Assembly (NCBI GenBank): GCA_045807225.1
Contig: JBJMHU010000187.1
Coordinates: 1 to 7,134, forward strand
Reading direction: 5' to 3'
Length of the DNA: 7,134 nucleotides
Origin: Fodinibacter sp045807225
GTDB lineage: Bacteria; Actinomycetota; Actinomycetes; Actinomycetales; Dermatophilaceae
In this document: positions 1-4,611 of the stretch, piece by piece
How the letters are laid out: each line of letters starts with the position of its first letter
Numbering within the stretch: position 1 is the first letter of the stretch
The notes under the pieces: generated by a model
Database searches by the model: none
Told to the model about the DNA's origin: nothing
What the model saw: the letters and a program-made list of their open reading frames with translations, nothing else
Program-made: the position numbers and the translations under genes

Positions 1-93
1 CTCGGCGGCGCGCTCGACGAGGTGCTCGGGCATCGAGGCGCCGTAGCGCATCGAGAACCCCGAGGCGACGTGGAGGTGCGCGAACCCGGCCAT
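1..93 (-). CDS. dnaE2: DnaE2-type DNA polymerase III alpha subunit, N-terminus only (cut by window edge)
   Basis: Only the first 31 codons are present, starting at an ATG (complement of 91-93) and open to base 1. The protein begins MAGFAHLHVASGFSMRYGAS and continues with PEHLVERAAE. This is the start of the PHP domain of C-family polymerases: the HLH-like motif at residues 6-8, then a GAS..PEHLVERAAE helix. The 'SGFSxRYGAS' variant matches the second, DnaE2-like alpha subunit of actinobacteria (the Streptomyces type) better than the replicative DnaE1, which usually reads HTEYSMLDGA. Such polymerases carry out error-prone translesion synthesis during the SOS response. The start lies 8 nt after the stop of the HEPN gene and has a GAGGGG Shine-Dalgarno-like sequence, so it is probably the third gene of a LexA-controlled operon. 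The family call rests on a short stretch. DnaE1 is the main alternative, but the neighbours argue for DnaE2. Confidence 0.8.
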   Translation of the reverse strand, partial: MAGFAHLHVASGFSMRYGASMPEHLVERAAE

Positions 94-101
94 GGCGCCC
101 C

Positions 102-533
102 TCAGGCCGAGCGGACGGGGACCAGCCGCCGCGGACGGTGCACCGACGGGACGCCGAGGCGGTCGGCGGCGAGGTCGACGAAGGTCTCCGCGTCACGCAG
201 CAGGTCGTCGGCCTCGCGGGCGGTGACTCGCACCAGCCCGGTCTCGACCCCCACCCGCTGCCCGGTCGCGGCGGCGAACCGCTGTGCCCACTCGGTGAGC
301 TCGGGGGCGACCCGGGCGGTGAGCGCCCAGACGTCGTGCGGGCCGTCGCCCCGGGAGGCGAGCCCCGCCCCGTGGGAGGCCGCCGTGCGGGCGGCGACGA
401 CCGCGGCACCGGCCCGCAGCGCGACCAGCGAGGCGGCGAGGTAGCGTGCGGAGGCCGCCGAGGCGGCATACCCGCTGGTGAGCGACTCGCGGGCCCGGTC
501 CAGGAGGTCCAAGGTGGTGGCGGCGTGGCTCAT
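102..533 (-). CDS. SAV_6107-type HEPN domain protein
   Basis: A 143-residue, Ala/Arg-rich, all-helical protein with no signal peptide or membrane segment. The helix DLLDRARESL (9-18), the segment RYLAASLVALRAGAAVV (30-46), VWALTARVAPELTEWAQRFA (68-87) and the C-terminal READDLLRDAETFVDL (106-121) are the pattern I recognise for the actinobacterial SAV_6107 HEPN family, which is usually encoded next to dnaE2-like genes. The molecular function of the family is unknown. HEPN domains elsewhere are RNases or nucleotide/partner-binding helical bundles. The ATG start (complement of 531-533) is preceded by AGGAG. A C-rich 90-nt spacer (534-623) separates it from the DUF6504 gene, and an 8-nt gap separates it from dnaE2. 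The context suggests an accessory role in SOS-induced translesion synthesis, which is inference. Confidence 0.85.
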   Translation of the reverse strand: MSHAATTLDLLDRARESLTSGYAASAASARYLAASLVALRAGAAVVAARTAASHGAGLASRGDGPHDVWALTARVAPELTEWAQRFAAATGQRVGVETGLVRVTAREADDLLRDAETFVDLAADRLGVPSVHRPRRLVPVRSA

Positions 534-623
534 CGGGGGCTCCTGCGTCTGGGTGGCGGTCGGTGTCGTGGGGGCGGGTGGGCGTCGTGGGGCGGCAGCG
601 GGGGCTTGCGTCGGAGGTGGGGC

Positions 624-935
624 TCAGTCGTGGGCTCGCAGCAGCAGCCAGTGGTCGTCGTCGCGGCCGAGGTCGAACACCCCGGCCGCCCCGGACGGTG
701 GCCGGGCCTCGACCCGCCAGACCCGGCGCTGCGGGCTCGGCAGGCCGGGCAGCCCGGGTGCGCTCGGCTGGTCGCCGACCTCGCGCCACCAGGCCCGGCG
801 CTCCTGCCAGGAGTCGAGCACGGCGCACACGGTGTAGCGCCGGCCGCGCCAGACGAAGTCGCGCGGCCCGTCGACCGCGGTGCCCGACCCCGCCGCAGCG
901 CGGACGACGACGGAGTCGTGGTGACGACGCGCCAT
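624..935 (-). CDS. DUF6504 family protein, first gene of the putative SOS operon
   Basis: A 103-residue basic protein of unknown function. It shows the signature of DUF6504: an N-terminal strand MARRHHDSVVVR, then DFVWRGRRYTVCAVLDSWQE (residues 26-45) with RRAWW following, RRVWRVEA (70-77) and a C-terminal GVFDL...HWLLLRAHD. This W/R-rich beta pattern is typical of small proteins encoded beside Y-family polymerase and dnaE2 genes in actinobacteria. The ATG (complement of 933-935) was chosen because an ideal GGAGGT (complement of 941-946) sits 5 nt upstream. The frame stays open far upstream, but that part is not conserved-looking and crosses the LexA box. It is the promoter-proximal gene after the SOS palindrome at 1015-1030. 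A role in DNA damage tolerance is inferred from position only. Confidence 0.82.
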   Translation of the reverse strand: MARRHHDSVVVRAAAGSGTAVDGPRDFVWRGRRYTVCAVLDSWQERRAWWREVGDQPSAPGLPGLPSPQRRVWRVEARPPSGAAGVFDLGRDDDHWLLLRAHD

Positions 936-1014
936 GAGGCACCTCCGGTGGGCAGCACGGGATCGCCGACCGGCCCCCGGAGGAAGCCGTCGAGCGACGG
1001 ACCGCTGTGGAATG

Positions 1015-1030
1015 TCGAACACCTGTTCGA
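1015..1030 (-). promoter_or_regulatory. LexA binding site (SOS box)
   Basis: The sequence TCGAACACCTGTTCGA has two perfect inverted half-sites, TCGAAC and GTTCGA, separated by 4 bases. This fits the mycobacterial/actinobacterial LexA box TCGAAC-N4-GTTCGA, an extended form of the Gram-positive GAAC-N4-GTTC box. Its edge lies 79 nt upstream of the DUF6504 start on the minus strand and 217 nt from the plus-strand YbaK-like start, so control of the minus-strand operon that ends in dnaE2 is by far the likelier reading. Damage-induced LexA cleavage would release transcription. The exact -35/-10 of the minus-strand promoter is unclear, but the box probably overlaps it. Confidence 0.9.
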
Positions 1031-1234
1031 CTCCGACCACTGTAACCCCGGGCGCCGACAGCTCGTCAAGCCCGTTCACGCGCGTCATCCGCGACACGCC
1101 GCAGCAGAGCCGCGGCGCGACGCGCTCGTGCCCCGAGCACCCTGGCGAGATGGACGCCCCGGCTCTCCCGGCTCCCCCCGCTCGACCCGCATCCGACGTC
1201 CGTGGACGGCTCGATTCCGCGGGGGGGCCATCAC

Positions 1235-1240
1235 TACGCT
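1235..1240 (+). promoter_or_regulatory. -10 box of the YbaK-like gene (leaderless)
   Basis: TACGCT fits the TANNNT form of actinobacterial housekeeping -10 elements and ends 7 nt before the ATG. Transcription would therefore begin at or next to the start codon. There is no Shine-Dalgarno sequence, which agrees with leaderless translation. No convincing -35 is visible. Confidence 0.5.
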
Positions 1241-1247
1241 GTCCCGC

Positions 1248-1766
1248 ATGAGCCCAGAGCCGGGCGAGCCGGCACCCGACCTGTCCGGCCACGCCGGTGT
1301 CCGGTCGGTCATGGAGACCCTCGCCCTGCACCACGTGACCCCGCAGGTGCGCCACCTGCCGCTCGCCGTGCGCACCGCGAAGGCCGCCGCCGAGGCACTG
1401 GGCGTCAGCCCCGCCGAGATCGCCAACAGCCTGGTCTTCGTCTCCACGACCCACGACGGCGACGTGCAGCCGCTGCTCGTGCTCGCCTCCGGCGGCCACC
1501 GGGTCGACACCGACAAGGTCGCCGCCCTGGCCGGCTTCGCGAGCATCGAGCAGGCCGACCCGGTGTTCGTGCGCACCCACACCGGGTTCACGATCGGCGG
1601 GGTGGCCCCGGTCGGGCACCCCGAGCACCTGCGCACCATCATCGACGTCACCCTCGGGCGCTACGCCACCGTCTGGGCCGCCGCCGGGCACAGCCACTCG
1701 GTGTTCGCGACGACCTACGACGAGCTGATCCGGATCACCGGCGGCCAGCCCATGGACGTGGCCTGA
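1248..1766 (+). CDS. YbaK/EbsC (aminoacyl-tRNA deacylase-like) family protein
   Basis: A 172-residue cytosolic protein of the YbaK/ProX editing-domain fold. The family includes free-standing deacylases that hydrolyse mischarged tRNA, such as Cys-tRNA(Pro). Family landmarks are LGVSPAEIANSLVFVS (51-66), the LLVLASGGHRVDTDKVA block (76-92, family pattern (V/L)LASGxxRVD), and TIGGVAPVGHPE (115-126), the classic GGxxPxGH motif. In proven deacylases the first block reads (V/I)K(S/T)L with a catalytic lysine. Here Asn60 stands at that place. This ANSL version is common in an actinobacterial subgroup, so substrate and activity cannot be assumed. The ATG is chosen because a -10 box lies 7 nt upstream and the family homology begins about 15-20 residues later. 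It is a single gene, and the next gene starts 107 bp downstream with its own promoter. Confidence 0.88.
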   Translation: MSPEPGEPAPDLSGHAGVRSVMETLALHHVTPQVRHLPLAVRTAKAAAEALGVSPAEIANSLVFVSTTHDGDVQPLLVLASGGHRVDTDKVAALAGFASIEQADPVFVRTHTGFTIGGVAPVGHPEHLRTIIDVTLGRYATVWAAAGHSHSVFATTYDELIRITGGQPMDVA

Positions 1767-1781
1767 GCGCTGCTGCGACCG

Positions 1782-1802
1782 CCCCCGCCGGGGATTCGGG
1801 GG
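1782..1802. terminator. Possible terminator hairpin after the YbaK-like gene
   Basis: CCCCCG (1782-1787) and CGGGGG (1797-1802) form a 6-bp all-GC stem with a 9-nt loop, 15 nt after the stop codon. There is no T-tract, so it would be a non-canonical terminator at best. Its 3' half overlaps the proposed promoter of the next gene. Confidence 0.3.
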
Positions 1803-1817
1803 CCCGGCCCGGGGTAG
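1793..1817 (+). promoter_or_regulatory. Possible SigB/SigF-type stress promoter of the SRPBCC-HHE gene
   Basis: GATT (1793-1796), a 15-nt spacer, and GGGTAG (1812-1817) resemble the actinobacterial general-stress promoter pattern GNNT-N14-16-GGGTAY, with one mismatch in the last -10 base. It lies 56 nt upstream of the GTG start. No better housekeeping promoter is visible in the 107-bp gap. The assignment is tentative because GC-rich DNA gives such matches by chance. Confidence 0.32.
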
Positions 1818-1830
1818 GTGCCCCACGCAC

Positions 1831-1847
1831 GGCCGGTCAACCCGGCC
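1831..1847. repeat. Inverted repeat in the leader of the SRPBCC-HHE gene
   Basis: GGCCGG and CCGGCC flank a 5-nt loop, giving a perfect 6-bp hairpin 26 nt before the GTG start. If transcription starts near 1823 it would lie in the 5' untranslated region, upstream of the AGAGGAG ribosome site. It could instead serve as the end of the YbaK-like transcript. The function is unknown. Confidence 0.35.
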
Positions 1848-1873
1848 AGCCAACGGCACGAGAGGAGTCCGCA

Positions 1874-3052
1874 GTGACGACGATGGTCGAGAAGTCCGTC
1901 GAGGTCGAGGTTCCCGTGAGCACGGCCTACAACCAGTGGACGCAGTTCGAGGAGTTCCCCGAGTTCATGGCGGGGGTGCGGGAGGTCGTCCAGGTCGACG
2001 ACACCAGCCTGCACTGGGTCGCCGAGATCGCCGGGGTGCGGCGCGAGTGGGACGCCGAGATCCTCGAACAGGTCCCGGACCAGAAGGTCGCCTGGGCGGC
2101 CATCAGTGGGGCGACGAACGCCGGCGCGGTGCACTTCTCGCCCGCCGGCCCGGGGCGCACCGTGGTCACCCTCCACCTGGAGTACGAGCCGGAGGGCCTC
2201 GTCGAGAGCGCGGGTGACGCCGTCGGCATCATCGAACGCCAGGCCGAGGCCGACGTCCGACGCTTCAAGGAGTTCATCGAGGCCCGCGGCGCCGAGACCG
2301 GTGCCTGGCGCGGAGACGTCACCGACGTGGCCCCGGTCGGCACCCCCGGCATCGAGGATGCCGTGCTGTCCGAGGGTGACAGCGGCAAGGCGGGCGTGTC
2401 CCCCAAGGCCGTCGCCGCCGGTGCCGCCGCGGTCGTCGGCGCGGCCGGGGTGGCCGCCGCCGCCATGAGCAAGGGCTCCGACGGCGACGGGTCGGCCACC
2501 TCGGGGCAGGACGTCGTCGACGTGCTCACCACCGACCACCGGGAGGCGACCGCGCTCATCGCGCAGATCTGGGCGACCCAGGACGCCTCGGCGCGCCGTG
2601 ACCTCGCCGACACGCTCATCGCCGAGCTCGTCCGGCACGCGGTGGCCGAGGAGATGTACGTCTACCCGGCGATGCGCGAGCACCTCATGGACGGGGAGCA
2701 GGAGGTGGACCACGACATCCAGGAGCACAAGGAGCTCGAGCGCCAGATGAAGCAGCTCGAGAGCCTGGAGCCGCTCGACGCCCGGTTCACGGAGGTGCTG
2801 CAAGGGCTGGAGACCACGCTGGCCGACCACGTCGCCGACGAGGAGGGCACGAACTTCCCGCAGCTGCGGGCCGCCCTGCCCCGTGAGGAGCTCGTGTCCC
2901 TGGCCGCGAAGGTCGAGGGCGCCAAGAAGCTGGCCCCCACGCGGCCGCACCCCGCCGCGCCCAACGCCGCCCTCTTCCACAAGGTCGCCGGGCCGGGCGT
3001 GGGGTTCGTCGACCGGCTGCGCGACAAGCTCTCGGGCCGCTCCACGAGCTGA
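1874..3052 (+). CDS. SRPBCC (cyclase/dehydrase-like) and hemerythrin HHE domain fusion protein
   Basis: A 392-residue protein in three parts. Residues 4-137 form an SRPBCC/START-like lipid or polyketide-binding domain: VEVEVPVSTAYNQWTQFEEF, then FMAGVREVVQVDD and the C-terminal helix IIERQAEADVRRFKEFIE. Residues 138-210 are a linker with an Ala/Val/Gly stretch at 178-198, which may be a weak transmembrane helix or just a flexible linker. Residues 213-345 form a hemerythrin-like four-helix bundle with all expected iron ligands: His222 (DHRE), His255 with Glu259 (HAVAEE), His280 or His285, and His319 with Glu323 (HVADEE). A short basic tail follows. HHE domains bind diiron and handle O2, NO or reactive species, and the ligand is inferred here. 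The GTG start has AGAGGAG 5 nt upstream, and the frame extends upstream without homology. A stress or redox role is likely, but the substrate is unknown. Confidence 0.86.
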   Translation: MTTMVEKSVEVEVPVSTAYNQWTQFEEFPEFMAGVREVVQVDDTSLHWVAEIAGVRREWDAEILEQVPDQKVAWAAISGATNAGAVHFSPAGPGRTVVTLHLEYEPEGLVESAGDAVGIIERQAEADVRRFKEFIEARGAETGAWRGDVTDVAPVGTPGIEDAVLSEGDSGKAGVSPKAVAAGAAAVVGAAGVAAAAMSKGSDGDGSATSGQDVVDVLTTDHREATALIAQIWATQDASARRDLADTLIAELVRHAVAEEMYVYPAMREHLMDGEQEVDHDIQEHKELERQMKQLESLEPLDARFTEVLQGLETTLADHVADEEGTNFPQLRAALPREELVSLAAKVEGAKKLAPTRPHPAAPNAALFHKVAGPGVGFVDRLRDKLSGRSTS

Positions 3053-3076
3053 CGGCACGAGGTCTGGGCGCTGGCC

Positions 3077-3093
3077 GACGGCTCGAGGCCGTC
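3077..3093. terminator. Possible terminator hairpin after the SRPBCC-HHE gene
   Basis: GACGGC and GCCGTC form a 6-bp perfect stem around the loop TCGAG, 24 nt after the stop codon. There is no T-tract. It lies in the 107-bp gap before the VOC gene, which seems to have its own promoter, so some termination here would make sense. Confidence 0.35.
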
Positions 3094-3147
3094 CCGGAAA
3101 CCGGAACCGGGGCGGCCTCGCGCCGTGGCGTTGTCGGCCGGCCCGTC

Positions 3148-3153
3148 TAGCCT
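3148..3153 (+). promoter_or_regulatory. -10 box of the VOC gene (leaderless)
   Basis: TAGCCT fits TANNNT and ends 6 nt before the ATG at 3160. No Shine-Dalgarno precedes the start, so a leaderless mRNA is likely. I do not see a clear -35 hexamer. Confidence 0.48.
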
Positions 3154-3159
3154 CCCTTC

Positions 3160-3543
3160 ATGGCCACGCACTGGACGCTGGGTTGCGACGCCGCCGACCC
3201 GCAGCGGCTCGCGGAGTTCTGGGCCCAGGCGCTGCGCTACGTGCCCGAACCGGGCTTCGAGGGCCCCGACAACGCCTCGATCATCGACCCGCAGGGGCGC
3301 GGGCCGGCGGTCGGTTTCCTCAAGGTGCCCGAGGGCAAGACCGCCAAGAACCGCGTGCACATCGACCTGCGGGTGGCCGGCGAGCCGCCGTGGGACCCCG
3401 CCGAGCGGGTGCGCCTGGTGCGTGAGCGGGTGGCCGAGCTCACGGCGGCCGGTGCCACCCAGGTGCGCGAGGAGCACTACGACGGCGAGCTCGGCCACGT
3501 GGTCATGCTCGACCCGGAGGGCAACGAGTTCTGCGTCGCCTGA
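3160..3543 (+). CDS. VOC superfamily (glyoxalase-like domain) protein
   Basis: A 127-residue single-domain protein with two beta-alpha-beta-beta-beta modules typical of the vicinal oxygen chelate fold. The first module begins THWTLGCDAADPQRLAEFWA (residues 3-22). The second begins KNRVHIDLRV (63-72) and ends GHVVMLDPEGNEFCVA (112-127). His67 and Glu123 lie where metal ligands often sit in VOC enzymes. It belongs to the small glyoxalase-like group common in actinobacteria, most members of which have no known substrate, so no reaction is assigned. The ATG is fixed by homology starting at residue 3 and by the adjacent -10 box. It is convergent with the DUF1801 gene with only 25 bp between the stop codons and no obvious terminator. 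Confidence 0.88.
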   Translation: MATHWTLGCDAADPQRLAEFWAQALRYVPEPGFEGPDNASIIDPQGRGPAVGFLKVPEGKTAKNRVHIDLRVAGEPPWDPAERVRLVRERVAELTAAGATQVREEHYDGELGHVVMLDPEGNEFCVA

Positions 3544-3568
3544 GCCCGGTCCTATCGGTAGTCGCGGG

Positions 3569-4015
3569 TCAGGAGACGGCGGCCTTCACGAGCGCGACGA
3601 CCTGCTTCTCGACCTTCGCGCTCCACGCGAGCATCGCGTACGACGTCGGCCAGAAGTCGCCGTCGTCGAGGTTCGCGGCGTCCTGGAAGCCCAGCGTCGA
3701 GAACCGGTACTTGAACTTGCCGGAGTCCTGGAAGAAGACCACGACCTTGCCGGCGGCGTTGGCGTAGGCGGGCATGCCGTACCACGTCTTCGGTTGCAGC
3801 TCAGGGGCGTTGGTGGTGATGGCCATGTGCACCCGCTCGGCGAGCAACCGGTCGTCCGGCGCCATCTTGGCGATCGCCTCCAGGCACAGCTCGAGGCCGT
3901 CGGCGGCCTTGGCCCCCTTCTTGCCCTCGGCGCGCAGCTCGGCGGCGCGCTCCTTCATCGCGGCGCGCTCCGCGGGGCTGAACCCGTCGCTCGTCTCGGT
4001 CTTCGTGGCGGTCAT
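3569..4015 (-). CDS. DUF1801 / YdhG-like domain protein
   Basis: A 148-residue cytosolic protein. Residues 11-60 form a charged helical N-terminal extension (GFSPAERAAMKERAAELRAE, Lys/Ala-rich) of a type often found in actinobacterial members. Residues 60-147 hold the DUF1801 (YdhG-like) core: LAERVHMAITTNAPELQPK, the hallmark KTWYGMPAYA (76-85), VVVFFQDSGKFKYRFSTLGF (91-110), and the C-terminal helix VEKQVVALVKAAVS. Some relatives are labelled iron chaperones (frataxin-like fold), but no function is established for this subgroup. The ATG (complement of 4013-4015) has AAGGAG 6 nt upstream and is preferred over in-frame upstream ATGs. It is divergent from the arsR-like operon across 254 bp. 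Confidence 0.85.
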   Translation of the reverse strand: MTATKTETSDGFSPAERAAMKERAAELRAEGKKGAKAADGLELCLEAIAKMAPDDRLLAERVHMAITTNAPELQPKTWYGMPAYANAAGKVVVFFQDSGKFKYRFSTLGFQDAANLDDGDFWPTSYAMLAWSAKVEKQVVALVKAAVS

Positions 4016-4064
4016 CGTCGTCTCCTTGTCAGCACGGGCCGGCTCGCTCCGACCCCTTGGCACG

Positions 4065-4070
4065 AGGCTA
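4065..4070 (-). promoter_or_regulatory. Candidate -10 box of the DUF1801 gene
   Basis: On the minus strand this reads TAGCCT, a TANNNT match, giving a 5' untranslated leader of roughly 40 nt that contains the AAGGAG ribosome site. No good -35 is seen at 17-18 bp. Confidence 0.35.
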
Positions 4071-4114
4071 GGGCTCCGGCCGGCGGGCCGCTTCTTCGTT
4101 CCTGACCGGCTGCC

Positions 4115-4174
4115 GGCACGCACCGACCACACTCAACGGCACGGATGCCGGTCTCGGTGCGTGAGGTGCGTGCC
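4115..4174. repeat. Second, interleaved repeat set in the arsR-like upstream region
   Basis: GGTGCGTG occurs twice in tandem (4156-4163 and 4165-4172) inside the loop of the 14-bp inverted repeat listed next. Upstream, GGCACGCACCGA (4115-4126) is complementary to either copy: 4117-4126 pairs with 4154-4163 over 10 bp, and 4115-4124 pairs with 4165-4174 over 10 bp. The arrangement permits alternative stems, or a pseudoknot-like fold if it is ever transcribed. As DNA it could be a set of operator half-sites. The function is unknown. Confidence 0.6.
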
Positions 4175-4187
4175 CGGCATCCGTGCC
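4138..4187. repeat. 14-bp perfect inverted repeat with 22-nt loop
   Basis: GGCACGGATGCCGG (4138-4151) and its exact reverse complement CCGGCATCCGTGCC (4174-4187) flank a 22-nt loop. The element sits between the two divergent genes, upstream of both inferred promoters (-10 boxes at 4065-4070 on minus and 4258-4263 on plus), so neither predicted transcript should include it. That favours a DNA-level element, such as a regulator site or a REP-like dispersed palindrome, over a terminator. I cannot identify it. Confidence 0.7.
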
Positions 4188-4234
4188 TGTCGGCGCCCGA
4201 CCACGAGGCGCCGCCGCAGGAGAAGCACATACAG

Positions 4235-4263
4235 TTGCGCATATATACGTCCGAGCGTATCTT
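4235..4263 (+). promoter_or_regulatory. Promoter of the arsR-like operon with overlapping putative operator
   Basis: TTGCGC (-35, 4235-4240), a 17-bp spacer and TATCTT (-10, 4258-4263) form the best housekeeping-type promoter in the window. The -10 ends 6 nt before the ATG, implying a leaderless transcript. Within it, ATACG-N6-CGTAT (4245-4260) is a perfect inverted repeat covering the spacer and half of the -10, in a locally AT-rich patch. That is a fitting place for autorepression by the ArsR-type protein encoded immediately downstream. The operator role is inferred. Confidence 0.65.
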
Positions 4264-4269
4264 GGCGGA

Positions 4270-4611
4270 ATGCCCCAGCGTGCCGTCCTCGAGGCGATCA
4301 CCGACCCGACCCGCCGCCGCATCCTCGATGCCGTGCGCGGTGGCGAGCGCTCGGTGACCGAGCTCGTCGACGCCGTCGGCATGCACCAGCCTGGCGTCTC
4401 CCGGCACCTGCGGGTGCTGCGCGAGGCGGGGCTGGTCGAGGTGCGCCGCGACGCGCAGCGCCGCCTCTACCGGCTGCGCGCCGAACCGCTGCGCGAGCTC
4501 GACGCGTGGCTGGAGCCCTACCGCGCCGAGCTGTCCGGGCGCCTGGACTCCCTCGAGCGCCACCTCGAGCGCACCGCCCGACCGATTTCCCCGAAGGAGC
4601 GACCCCAGTGA
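4270..4611 (+). CDS. ArsR/SmtB-type winged-helix transcriptional repressor (non-metal subgroup)
   Basis: A 113-residue DNA-binding protein. Residues 5-25 (AVLEAITDPTRRRILDAVRGG) form the usual N-terminal helices with the DPTRRRIL hallmark. Residues 28-56 hold the helix-turn-helix, with recognition helix HQPGVSRHLRVLREAGLV, followed by the wing VRRDAQRRLYRL (58-69). The C-terminal helices run from 72 to 104. There are no cysteines and no ELCVCDL-like metal motif, so this is not a metal sensor. It belongs to the subgroup paired with SRPBCC/AHSA1 genes. The ATG is set by the adjacent leaderless promoter and by homology. Its TGA overlaps the GTG of the next gene, indicating translational coupling. 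It probably represses its own operon by binding the palindrome at 4245-4260. The inducer is unknown. Confidence 0.9.
   Translation: MPQRAVLEAITDPTRRRILDAVRGGERSVTELVDAVGMHQPGVSRHLRVLREAGLVEVRRDAQRRLYRLRAEPLRELDAWLEPYRAELSGRLDSLERHLERTARPISPKERPQ

Larger units (their letters stand above)
936..1247. other. Divergent intergenic region with the SOS box, otherwise no gene seen
   Basis: These 312 bases separate the minus-strand DUF6504/HEPN/dnaE2 operon from the plus-strand YbaK-like gene. Open frames cross the region on both strands, but none has a plausible start, ribosome site or recognisable protein. I see the DUF6504 Shine-Dalgarno (941-946), the LexA palindrome (1015-1030), a 12-bp inverted repeat CGTCCGTGGACG (1197-1208) of unknown meaning, a run of seven G (1221-1227), and the YbaK-like gene's -10 box (1235-1240). 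Confidence 0.6.

Noticed and set aside
372..389. RTAASH in the HEPN protein (R49-H54) as a catalytic HEPN Rx4-6H RNase motif
   Set aside because: It lies in a loop between helices rather than in the usual position, and to my knowledge is not a conserved feature of the SAV_6107 group. It is probably a chance match.
138..1247. Long plus-strand open frame upstream of and fused to the YbaK-like gene
   Set aside because: It is antisense to the HEPN and DUF6504 genes, has no family pattern, and arises from the scarcity of stop codons in GC-rich DNA. Homology and a promoter begin only at 1235-1248.
1015..1247. SOS control of the YbaK-like gene by the same LexA box
   Set aside because: The box is more than 200 nt upstream of that gene's inferred transcription start, too far for simple repression, whereas it is well placed for the minus-strand operon.
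936..1859. Minus-strand extension of the DUF6504 gene, open up to 1859
   Set aside because: It would run antisense through the YbaK-like gene and across the SOS box. The ATG at 935 has an ideal ribosome site and matches family length.
1715..3058. 447-codon minus-strand open frame opposite the SRPBCC-HHE gene
   Set aside because: Its composition is that of a reverse-frame shadow (His/Arg/Gly/Val-rich) with no domain. The plus strand encodes two recognisable domains.
3544..3568. Terminator between the convergent VOC and DUF1801 genes
   Set aside because: Only a 4-bp CCCG/CGGG pairing with a long loop is visible, which is not enough to call.
4145..4357. Small plus-strand open frame across the inverted repeat
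   Set aside because: It has no ribosome site and its second half is simply another frame of the ArsR-like gene. The leaderless promoter lies inside it.
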